From positions 4,092,001 to 4,156,000 of the forward strand of contig NZ_CP062983.1 in NCBI RefSeq assembly GCF_015500095.1: 64,000 bases of DNA. The letters run 5' to 3'. The position numbers and the translations under genes are program-made. Shown here piece after piece: positions 1-8,000 of the stretch (position 1 is its first letter; the number at the start of each line of letters is the position of its first letter). Source of the stretch: Phototrophicus methaneseepsis (GTDB lineage Bacteria > Chloroflexota > Anaerolineae > Aggregatilineales > Phototrophicaceae). The notes beneath the pieces were generated by a model. It made no database searches and had not been told where the DNA came from. It worked only from the letters and a program-made list of their open reading frames with translations.

Positions 1-142
1 AATACAGGTGATAAGCGGTCGGATCGTCAAAGTTGACGGTCTTCTTAATGAAGCGAAGCCCCAGAACCTTGACATAGAAATCAACGTTCTTCTGGGCGTC
101 GGCTGTAACCAAGGTAATGTGATGTAATCCCTGAATTTTCAC
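1..142 (-). CDS. VOC (glyoxalase/ring-cleaving dioxygenase fold) protein, N-terminal part
   Basis: Only the first 47 codons lie in the window; the gene runs off the left edge. The start is a GTG at 142 preceded by TAGGAG. The visible residues give the pattern of the first VOC beta-alpha module: HHITLVTA at 7-14 (candidate metal-binding His), then NVDFY and LGLRFIKKTVNFDD followed by AYHLY. This is typical of the ring-cleaving dioxygenase/MhqO-type group, often induced by electrophiles or quinones. That assignment is from family knowledge; the substrate cannot be read from this fragment. A perfect palindrome lies about 70 bp upstream and probably controls it. Confidence 0.8.
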   Translation of the reverse strand, partial: MKIQGLHHITLVTADAQKNVDFYVKVLGLRFIKKTVNFDDPTAYHLY

Positions 143-194
143 GTCTGGCTCCTAACCTCTGATGTCACTCATAGTAATGGACGGATATGAGACA

Positions 195-231
195 AAGGTT
201 ATTACCTTAAAAACGGACTGCAGTCCGTTTT
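195..231. promoter_or_regulatory. Perfect 22-bp palindrome plus adjacent inverted repeat (probable operator)
   Basis: Positions 210-231 form an uninterrupted palindrome with half-site AAAACGGACTG and its exact complement. Five bases away, 195-208 holds AAGGT-N4-ACCTT. Both lie between the start of the leftward VOC gene (142) and the terminator at 251-273. A spacer-less 22-bp palindrome is typical of TetR-family operators; MarR-type binding is possible. No regulator gene is visible in the window. A weak promoter (TTGTCT, 16 bp, TATGAG on the minus strand) can be drawn downstream of the palindrome. Confidence 0.6.
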
Positions 232-245
232 ATACACAGTTCATA

Positions 246-273
246 TAAAAAATGCCCTGCGAGAGGGCATTTT
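246..273 (-). terminator. Rho-independent terminator of the M20 hydrolase gene
   Basis: Hairpin AATGCCCT / AGGGCATT with a short loop. On the minus strand it is followed by a run of six T. It lies 26 bp beyond the stop codon at 299-301. Confidence 0.75.
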
Positions 274-298
274 AACGAATCACATGGCAGTTGACACC

Positions 299-1492
299 TT
301 ATGGCAGCATCGCGGGCAGCAGTGCGTACCATTCTGTTGCGCTAACGACATCATCCAGCTTGACCTGATCCAATACCGTGTGCGCGTGAATTTCATCGCC
401 AGGGCCAAAACCAATGCTTGGAATACCGGCTTTGCCTGCCCAATAGATACCATTAGTAGAGAAATCCCACTTGCCAGTACCCATCGCCCCATAAGCAGCT
501 TTGCCTGCCGCCACACCAGCCTGCACCAATGGATGCTCTTCTTCTAACAGCCAGGCCGGGTAAATCTTCTCCAATGGGAATACAAAGCCCGTATAGCTCG
601 GCACTTCGTACATAAGGATTTCTACCGTGATATCACTACGGTCACCAACGATCTCCTGCAAGCGAGCCAACTCACCTTCCGGCGTTTCGCCAAGCGTCAC
701 GCGGCGGTCGACATAGATCGTCGCTTCATCAGGTACTGCATTGATGCTGGGCGTCTTGACGTGCATATCTGTAACGGTAATACGACCATGGCCGAGATAA
801 TCATGATCGCCTAATTCCGGCTCCAGATCTTTGATACGCTCAATGATAGGCAGCAGTTTATAGATGGCATTATCGCCAAGATAGTTACTCGCAGCGTGAG
901 CACTCTTACCTTTGGCCGTAATGCCGAACTCCACGCGGCCCTTTTGCCCACGATACACCTGCATCTTGGTCGGCTCGCCAATGACGACAAAATCCGGCTT
1001 AATGCCTTCTGTCTGGACGAAAGCATGTGGCGCGGAGCCATCATTCCATTCTTCCATATTGCCAAAGTAATACGCGGTGATGCCTTCAAGGAGGCCCAGT
1101 TCCTTAGCCAGCGCAAGGCCATAAATCATGCCAGGTGTGCTGTTCTTCTCATCACAGGCACCCCGTGCAAAGAAAACGCCATCTTCAACCTTGCCCTGGA
1201 ACGGGTCCCATTCCCATTCATCAGGGTCGCCAATGCCGACGGTATCAATGTGGCTGTCATAGAGCAGGATTTTATCGCCATCACCGATGCGCCCAACAAC
1301 GTTGCCCATCTTATCCCAGAAAACCTCGTCAAAGCCGAGCTTCTTCATTTCTGCTTCGACGCGCTCCCCCACTTCATGAATCTGGCTTTCCATGCTAGGA
1401 ATCGCCACAATCTCACGGAAGAAGGTGAGAATATCATCGCGCTGTTCTTGCACGCGGACTTTGATCTTATCAATTGTTGCTTGCTCAACCAT
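299..1492 (-). CDS. YgeY-family M20 zinc hydrolase
   Basis: A 397-residue M20/ArgE/DapE-type metallohydrolase, the usual length for YgeY. Metal and catalytic residues are visible: DSHIDTVG with H81 and D83, D114 in ARGACDE, the E147-E148 pair, E173 in GEPT, and a C-terminal His in HAH (369-371). The stretches YRGQKGRVE and FSTNG plus IGFGPG match YgeY more closely than ArgE or CPG2. In enterobacteria ygeY sits in a purine/carbamoyl gene cluster with ssnA, and here an SsnA-like deaminase lies two genes upstream. The exact substrate is unknown; a deacylase or peptidase acting on an N-acyl or carbamoyl amino acid is the family expectation. No signal peptide, so cytoplasmic. Confidence 0.82.
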   Translation of the reverse strand: MVEQATIDKIKVRVQEQRDDILTFFREIVAIPSMESQIHEVGERVEAEMKKLGFDEVFWDKMGNVVGRIGDGDKILLYDSHIDTVGIGDPDEWEWDPFQGKVEDGVFFARGACDEKNSTPGMIYGLALAKELGLLEGITAYYFGNMEEWNDGSAPHAFVQTEGIKPDFVVIGEPTKMQVYRGQKGRVEFGITAKGKSAHAASNYLGDNAIYKLLPIIERIKDLEPELGDHDYLGHGRITVTDMHVKTPSINAVPDEATIYVDRRVTLGETPEGELARLQEIVGDRSDITVEILMYEVPSYTGFVFPLEKIYPAWLLEEEHPLVQAGVAAGKAAYGAMGTGKWDFSTNGIYWAGKAGIPSIGFGPGDEIHAHTVLDQVKLDDVVSATEWYALLPAMLP

Positions 1493-1617
1493 ATGGGGTT
1501 GTTCCCTTTCAGAAAATGAGGCCGCAGCCTCCCGTCAAACCGAGCACAGAGTATACCCACCCGTCCTCAGACATGAAACCCAATCTAGGCACGGTATGAC
1601 ATTCGGCAACCGACAGG

Positions 1618-2481
1618 CTAGCGTTCATGGACAGTTGTCCAGACGCCACCCGGATTTTGCCGGGTTTGGGTCACATAAGCACGATCCAGCGCCAGCAGTT
1701 CACCACTGCCCAGGTAGGTCCAGCGCAATTGTGAACAATAGGCGGAATCCGGCACTGTCGTCTTAAAGACGAACAAAATGCGCTCCAACTCAAGATTTTG
1801 CACCAGCCCCACCCACTGAATATCGAGATCGGGCCAGTTACATTGTTCAGCCAGTAGATTACTCAGCGCATCCCAGGGGGCAACCTTGCCATCGAGCGAA
1901 GTCCGCAAAATCCACTGTTCAGCGCCAATGGGCACGCTCATTACACGCTGGTCGCTTGTATCCTGGATAATCAAGCCTGCATTGACATCGTACTTATGCC
2001 AGCGCGGCTCCGGCCTGCCTCGCAACAGATTGCTGACCCAGCGCCTGGCGAGTTTACGTCGCAAATCTCGCAGCACATCCTCAGGTGTTTCCAGCGTATG
2101 TTGATGCACACCGCCCTGGGCAACATGCGCTACCATAAAATCGCCAAACAAATTATCCGGCAACTCATCCAGCGCGAAGAAGCCGTTCGCAGTCGTCTCA
2201 TCAGTCTGCTGGCGCAGTTCTCCGCCAATCGGCCGTGCCAGGAACAACACATTCATGCGTCCCCGCCCCTGCTGATAGTAAAGGCCAACAGGGCGCTCGA
2301 TCTCAACTTTAAGGCCAGTTTCTTCGTAGGCCTCACGGGCGGCTGCATCCGCTATTGCCTCGCCGGGATCCAGGCGCCCTGTTGGCAAATTCCAGGAGCC
2401 AAAGTCCCCCCGGCGGGAGAGCAAAATACGCCCCTCGTCATCCAATACAGCGCAAGAAACACCTAACTTCATAAACGCCAT
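1618..2481 (-). CDS. NUDIX hydrolase with a C-terminal degenerate second domain
   Basis: 287 residues, twice the size of a minimal MutT. A complete NUDIX box lies at residues 35-57 (G35, E41, R49-E50, E53-E54, G56). The C-terminal half (about 150-280) looks like another NUDIX-like beta fold without a box; this is an inference from pattern. It starts 4 bp after the upstream 8-oxoguanine deaminase-like gene stops, so the two are surely co-transcribed. Together with that neighbour, a role in removing oxidised or damaged nucleotides is plausible but not shown. Start ATG at 2481 has GGAG upstream; an ATG at 2472 is an alternative. Confidence 0.8.
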   Translation of the reverse strand: MAFMKLGVSCAVLDDEGRILLSRRGDFGSWNLPTGRLDPGEAIADAAAREAYEETGLKVEIERPVGLYYQQGRGRMNVLFLARPIGGELRQQTDETTANGFFALDELPDNLFGDFMVAHVAQGGVHQHTLETPEDVLRDLRRKLARRWVSNLLRGRPEPRWHKYDVNAGLIIQDTSDQRVMSVPIGAEQWILRTSLDGKVAPWDALSNLLAEQCNWPDLDIQWVGLVQNLELERILFVFKTTVPDSAYCSQLRWTYLGSGELLALDRAYVTQTRQNPGGVWTTVHER

Positions 2482-2485
2482 CGGG

Positions 2486-3841
2486 CTACGCTCCGTTGAT
2501 GAGCGCCTGCGACAGGCGATTATGTGTTTCTATCAGCACCGGCAGGTCAACTGTGGTCAGATGACCATCACGCACGACACCGCGCCCATTAATCCAGACT
2601 TGATTCGCATTGATCGATTGACCAAACATGAGCGCCGCAATCGGGTCATGCAGGGCACCCGCAAAGCCAACAGTATCAATGTTATAAGCAGCGATGTCCG
2701 CCGCCATGCCGGGCGCAATCGCCCCCACATCATCGCGTCCCAGGACGGAAGCACTACCCCGTGTGGCGATATGCAGGGCCTCACGAGCAGTCAGTGCGCC
2801 GGGATTGGTATCTTTGACGCGCTGCAAGAGCATCGCATTCCTCGCTTCATTGAGCAGGTGCCCGCTGTCATTCGATGCTGAGCCATCCACCCCCAGGCCC
2901 ACCTTCACACCTTCATCGAGCATATGCCGGATTGGCGCAATGCCAGAGGCAAGGCGCATATTCGATGAAGGGCAGTGACAAACGCCTGTGCCAGTCCGCG
3001 CGAACAAGCCAATTTCTGCATGGTTAAGCTGAACACAATGCGCATGCCAGACGTCATCACCGACCCAGCCGACATCTTCCACGTAATCACCAGGCCGCTG
3101 CCCGAACTGCTCCAGACTGAAGTCGATATCTTTCACATTCTCCGCGAGGTGCGTATGCAGATGCACGCCATAACTACGGGCGAGTTCGGCAGCTTCTCGC
3201 ATGAGGTCTTTGCTCACTGTAAATGGCGAACATGGTGCAACAACCACGCGCAGCATCGCATAGCGCGACGCATCATGATGCGTTTCAATGATATCGCGCG
3301 TGATACGCAGAATATCAGCTTCATTTTCAACGACGGAATCTGGCGGTAGGCCCCCACTGCTCTCACCCAGGCTCATCGACCCACGTGCCGCATGGAAACG
3401 CATCCCAATTTCCTGCGCCGCACGGATTTCATCCTCAATCGTGCAATCATTAGGATAGATATAAAGGTGATCGCTGGAAGTGGTACATCCAGAGAGGATA
3501 AGCTCAGCCATGGCAAGCTTGGCCGATACATTGATGTGTTCACTGCGTAAGTTGCGCCAGATCGGATAGAGCGTCACCAGCCAATCGAATAATTCTTTGT
3601 CCTGAGCGATGACGCGCGTCAGGTTCTGGAACATGTGATGATGGGTGTTAATTAACCCAGGGATCACCACATGACGCGACAAATCATAGACTTCATCAGC
3701 TGTTTGCTCGGGCATTTCCTCAAGAGAGCCCACAGCCTCAATCACATTATCGCGTATGAAGATCGAGGCATTTTTCAGTTCGCGCTGAACATCGTCCATC
3801 GTTGCCAGAGTATGGATATTTTTCAGGAGCAGCGTGGTCAC
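2486..3841 (-). CDS. 8-oxoguanine deaminase-like amidohydrolase (SsnA/AtzB group)
   Basis: 451 residues, an amidohydrolase-superfamily cytosine/guanine-deaminase-type enzyme. The metal ligands of the TIM barrel are visible: H67-x-H69 after PGLINT, H229/H231 with E234 in HLHTHLAE, H266/H268 in WHAHC, and D319 in GVDGSASND. The segment GESSGGLPPDSV (159-170) matches the loop of characterised 8-oxoguanine deaminases. These enzymes convert 8-oxoguanine to urate; isocytosine or triazine substrates are alternatives in this group. The start is GTG at 3841, preceded by AAAGG. It heads a tight pair with the NUDIX gene, and the YgeY-like gene follows. Confidence 0.8.
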   Translation of the reverse strand: MTTLLLKNIHTLATMDDVQRELKNASIFIRDNVIEAVGSLEEMPEQTADEVYDLSRHVVIPGLINTHHHMFQNLTRVIAQDKELFDWLVTLYPIWRNLRSEHINVSAKLAMAELILSGCTTSSDHLYIYPNDCTIEDEIRAAQEIGMRFHAARGSMSLGESSGGLPPDSVVENEADILRITRDIIETHHDASRYAMLRVVVAPCSPFTVSKDLMREAAELARSYGVHLHTHLAENVKDIDFSLEQFGQRPGDYVEDVGWVGDDVWHAHCVQLNHAEIGLFARTGTGVCHCPSSNMRLASGIAPIRHMLDEGVKVGLGVDGSASNDSGHLLNEARNAMLLQRVKDTNPGALTAREALHIATRGSASVLGRDDVGAIAPGMAADIAAYNIDTVGFAGALHDPIAALMFGQSINANQVWINGRGVVRDGHLTTVDLPVLIETHNRLSQALINGA

Positions 3842-3895
3842 ATCTCAGCCTTTCAATGATTCCATCAATATAATTTATGCCATTCTCGTCAGGAA

Positions 3896-4777
3896 TTAGC
3901 CTTCAGCCAAACGATGCGCCGCCTTAAGCGTATTGCTCAGCAGCATCGTAATCGTCATTGGGCCAACGCCACCGGGAACAATGGTAATGGCACCAGCGAT
4001 ATCCTTAGCGCCTTCAAAATCGACATCACCAACCCACTGATAGCCTTTTTCAGCCGATGGGTCATCCACTTTATTGGTTCCTACGTCAATAATGACAACA
4101 CCTGGCTTGAGCCAATTTGCTTTGACGTAATTCGGCTTACCGATAGCTGCCACCAGGATATCAGCTTCACGAATATAAGAGGAGGCGTCCGGCGTACGAC
4201 TGTGACAGATCGTCACTGTTGCGTTGGCTTCGTTCAGCATCAAGGCCACTGGCAAGCCGACGATATTACTGCGTCCAAGCACGACAGCTTGCTTCCCACT
4301 GGGGTCGATACCTGCTTCTTCAATGAGAACCATACATCCGGTAGGCGTTGCTGGCGTAAAGGTTGGCGTCCGGCCTTTCATCGCCAAAGCGCCAATATTC
4401 ACCGGGTGAAAGCCATCAACATCTTTATCCAGGCTAACGGCACTTAAAACCGCCTCTTCGTCGATTTGATCTGGCATCGGGAGCTGTACGAGAATACCGT
4501 GAATTTTGGAGTCTTCATTGAACTGCTGAACAGCCGCCAATACTTCCTCCTGGGTTGCATCTTCCGGTAGTTCAATCGCGGCAGAATGAAGGCCCACTCG
4601 CTTGCACGCACGACGCTTCATCCGTACATACATCTGTGAGGCTGGGTCCGCCCCAACAAGTATTACGCCTAAACCTGGGGGATAACCATGCTTCTCTTCA
4701 AAAGCAGCCGCCTGCTGCTGAATATCATCTTGCAGTCGCCGGGCAACCACATTGCCATCAATGAGTTGAGCTGTCAT
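3896..4777 (-). CDS. folD: Bifunctional methylenetetrahydrofolate dehydrogenase/cyclohydrolase FolD
   Basis: 293 residues from the ATG at 4777, which has AGGGAG upstream; the frame stays open further upstream but the family N-terminus (MTAQLIDG) begins here. Catalytic residues Y50 and K54 lie in the YVRMKRRAC signature. The NADP-binding segment GRSNIVGLPVA and the C-terminal PGGVGPMT signature are intact. The enzyme interconverts 5,10-methylene- and 10-formyl-tetrahydrofolate in the cytoplasm, feeding purine and formyl-Met synthesis (fmt lies at 57.7 kb). It ends 54 bp upstream of the deaminase gene start and may be the first gene of that leftward group. Confidence 0.95.
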   Translation of the reverse strand: MTAQLIDGNVVARRLQDDIQQQAAAFEEKHGYPPGLGVILVGADPASQMYVRMKRRACKRVGLHSAAIELPEDATQEEVLAAVQQFNEDSKIHGILVQLPMPDQIDEEAVLSAVSLDKDVDGFHPVNIGALAMKGRTPTFTPATPTGCMVLIEEAGIDPSGKQAVVLGRSNIVGLPVALMLNEANATVTICHSRTPDASSYIREADILVAAIGKPNYVKANWLKPGVVIIDVGTNKVDDPSAEKGYQWVGDVDFEGAKDIAGAITIVPGGVGPMTITMLLSNTLKAAHRLAEG

Positions 4778-4974
4778 ATTCGTTAGACTCCCTGGTGTTC
4801 CGTTGTTGCATAAACCAATTAACTCACATGATGACACAGGATCAGCAACTACGGTATGGTGGACTGAGCTTGAAACAGGGCTAAGCTGGTTGTCAACGCA
4901 TTCATACAACTCCCTACAAGACTTAAACCCCTATTAGGAGCATTTTCAGGTAGTATAAACATCATAACGATTAG

Positions 4975-4986
4975 GACAAATTTGTC
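4975..4986. promoter_or_regulatory. 12-bp perfect palindrome upstream of the giant pilin-like gene
   Basis: GACAAATTTGTC reads the same on both strands. It lies 31 bp upstream of the ATG at 5018 in the divergent gap between folD and the giant gene. It could be an operator; with only 12 bp, chance occurrence is not excluded. TATAAA at 4954-4959 is a possible -10 without a convincing -35. Confidence 0.35.
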
Positions 4987-5017
4987 TTATTCCACCCAGT
5001 TGTACAGGGGAGTACTA

Positions 5018-8000
5018 ATGGGACTTACGAAAATGAGACACAAAAAATCACAAACGAGATCGACGGTTGAGAGCGCTCAGGCAATGGTTGAATATGCCCT
5101 GATTGTCGTGCTGTTGATTCTCGCATTTGGTGTAGCATTGGCTGCAACCGGCCCTTATGTCGGCAATGTTTTCTGCGAGGTTGCTCTCAATCTGGTCGAG
5201 AATGATGCACCGAGTGACTATAGCGCCGTTTATGAGCCAGGCGAAAATGCTACAAGCGGCAAATGCGCTTATGAAAATAGAGAAACCTCTTATCTTGATG
5301 AAAATAGGATGCCAGATGCTGAAGAGTTCTGGCAAACAGTGACGGTTGTCGCCAGCTTAACAGCCGAAGATCGTTCACTGCCAACGAGCACACGGGCACC
5401 CATCACACCGACGCCACTGACTGTGGATACACCATCACCGACACCGATTACACCAACCGCTACAGAAATCCCGTCGGAAACGCCAGTGCCCTCCCCAACA
5501 GAGGAAGATCATCGGCATGTTGCCCCATGGGAAGACTCTGCAGAGAAACCCATTGACTGGCGTTTGGATGATTCTTTCTACACAGGGTCGGAAGACTGGT
5601 TCGGTATTTATTATGACAATCGGTCTATGACGGCACCTGCCAAGAGCGCCCTCTATAACAACGAGATTGACGAAGCTTTCCGCAATAAGCTGAACTTCGA
5701 TTGGGGGACAGGTGCCGCCATCGCAGACCTTTCCGACACCAATAACTGGAGTGTTTCATTCCGTAAGCCCATCTGGATTCAAGAATCTGCGACAAATGGC
5801 ACTGGGATGGTCACGCTCAGCATCGACATTCCCCGGGTTGAAGATGGTATTCGCATCTGGATCGTAGGCGAACAATTTGGTGGTGAAGTCAACGTAGAAA
5901 CAGGCAGTGCAGGTAGCTGCTCTGGACTGGGCGTTACACCAGGTGGCTTGGGAGAAGATGTTAGCACAGCAGGTGCCGGGTGGAATATTTACGACGATGC
6001 CTATTTTGGATTTAATCCCGCGACCGACCCCGCTGCAGCTGCCCCAACAGAATGTCTCCTCGTTGATCGTTGGAAACATGGTGGCGCGCCAGCCAGCCAG
6101 CTCAGTGTGAAGCGCAGTGTCCCAGCGGGCTTCTACATGCTGCAAGTTGACTATTATGATGAACAGGGTGACGCGAGCATCGCGGTCAATGTTGGCAGCA
6201 CAAGCACGCAAATCAATCCGGATGACACCACAGTCGATACCGCGGGTAATGATCTTGGTGGCGTGCCAACATGTGGTTGGTATAACCGCGAAAGCAATAA
6301 ACTGCCGAACACGCTCGACTATATGTGGGATGAATTCGAAGATGGTGCGAACCTACCCGCTGGGAGTCGCTGTTACCTTGAGCTGCGTGGTTGGGTTGAA
6401 ATCCCCGCAACCATGACCAACGTCAAATTGACGTTCTGGGACATCTGGGAGATGCAAACAGGCGTCTATGGCTGGCTCGAAATCGGCGACTACGATGCCT
6501 ATGCAGCGACCAATCCACGTGATCGCAGCGCACTAAGCTGGCAACGCGTGAACCTCCACGAAGGCATGACGTATAACTATAACTGGACGCACCACACCGT
6601 TGGGATGGATTCCTACGTTGGTAAAAAGGTCGCATTACGCTTCGTCATTGAAAACCGAAGCTCAGCAGATATCAACAGATGGTATATCGACAACATTCGT
6701 ATTGCTTCCACCCCACGTCAGACATTCTATATGTCGCAGCAGTGGGATTTGAATAACAATGCCCAGAGGAACGATTTCATCACAAGTGGGCATTGGGCTA
6801 TGACTAATGAAAACGCCTTGGGTGCTGGTATGGCCTGGCATGAAAGTCCTGGCCGCAATACCTCAGCCTTTACAGAATATCACCAACGTGATGTGACCCT
6901 GCCGCCCGATTATAACGATACGCGCATTCATAGTATCGAGTTCAACGGCGTGGTTGACGTCAATGACCCGAATGGCTTATCCGATCTAGAAGGTGATGTT
7001 GGCGATCCACTTCTTACCTTCTGGCACAAGTACGATATCGGGACACTCACACAGCTAGAGATCCAATACACAACAGACGGCCTCACAACGGATCCAAATA
7101 CATCATTCGGCGTCCAGGCTCCTGTCTGGCATACCGTGCCCGATACCGGCGTATTGGTTGCTGGGAATACAACGGGCAGCGCGAATAATCAGATGGAATT
7201 CGTTGAGATTCCATTGCAGCCAATCGTGGATGCCATTGGTTCAAGTCGTTTCCGTCTGCGGTTTGCCCTGATTATGCGCTGGGATGCATCAGAAGATAAC
7301 GGTTGGTGGATTGATGAAATCCAGTTGGAACGCGTCGGTACAGAGAAGTTCCTGCCTTATCCGTTCTTTGATAATGTCGATACAGTTGAGACTGTGCGTA
7401 ACTGGGAAGGTGACTGGGGCCGCGTCGAAGGTGGTCGCAACCCAGAAGCAGGTGCAGGCTATTCTTATACGGATTCACCCTATACCAGCTACGGCAATAA
7501 CAAGACCTACAACCTCATCACGAGTGAAACGTTCGACACGTTCATGGATTCACCACAGAATGTGCGGTCGGCAGCTTGTGAACTAGGTGGAGCTTGTGAA
7601 ACGCCTGATCCAACGCCTGTTGCACCCATGTTAGAGTTCTACTGGTGGCGCGATGTTAATCCATCTGACCACCTTTACGTCGAATGGCGACGCCGTAGTG
7701 AAGCTGATACCGCATGGCGTATTTTGTGGGCCTATAAAGCAGAAATGCGTACCAACGGCACAGGTACTGACTATGAAACTCGTATCCAACTCGATTGGGA
7801 GCGCGTTGAAGTCAATCTCAAGCCTATGATGGATATACTAAAAGCTCAGGATAATCCGGCTGATCCGCTCGACGATGATATCATCTTGCGCTTCAGCTTC
7901 AGGACGAATGGGAGCGGCACAAGAGACGGACATTACGTCGATGATATCCGCGTCAGAGAACGCAATACGAATATCTGGCGCCTATGGCCCACAGGAACAA

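Noticed and set aside
896-1519. 207-codon frame opposite the YgeY-like gene
   Set aside because: Antisense shadow; the opposite strand codes a complete, motif-bearing hydrolase.
4778-4909. 44-codon extension of folD
   Set aside because: Standard FolD begins at MTAQLIDG with a ribosome site directly upstream; the extension has no family features.
5381-5506. Repeated ACACCGACGCC-like units in the giant gene as a CRISPR or satellite
   Set aside because: They are in-frame Thr/Pro linker codons with irregular spacing.
5756-6211. 151-codon frame opposite the giant pilin-like gene
   Set aside because: Antisense shadow with no domain pattern; similar shadows occur all along this long gene.
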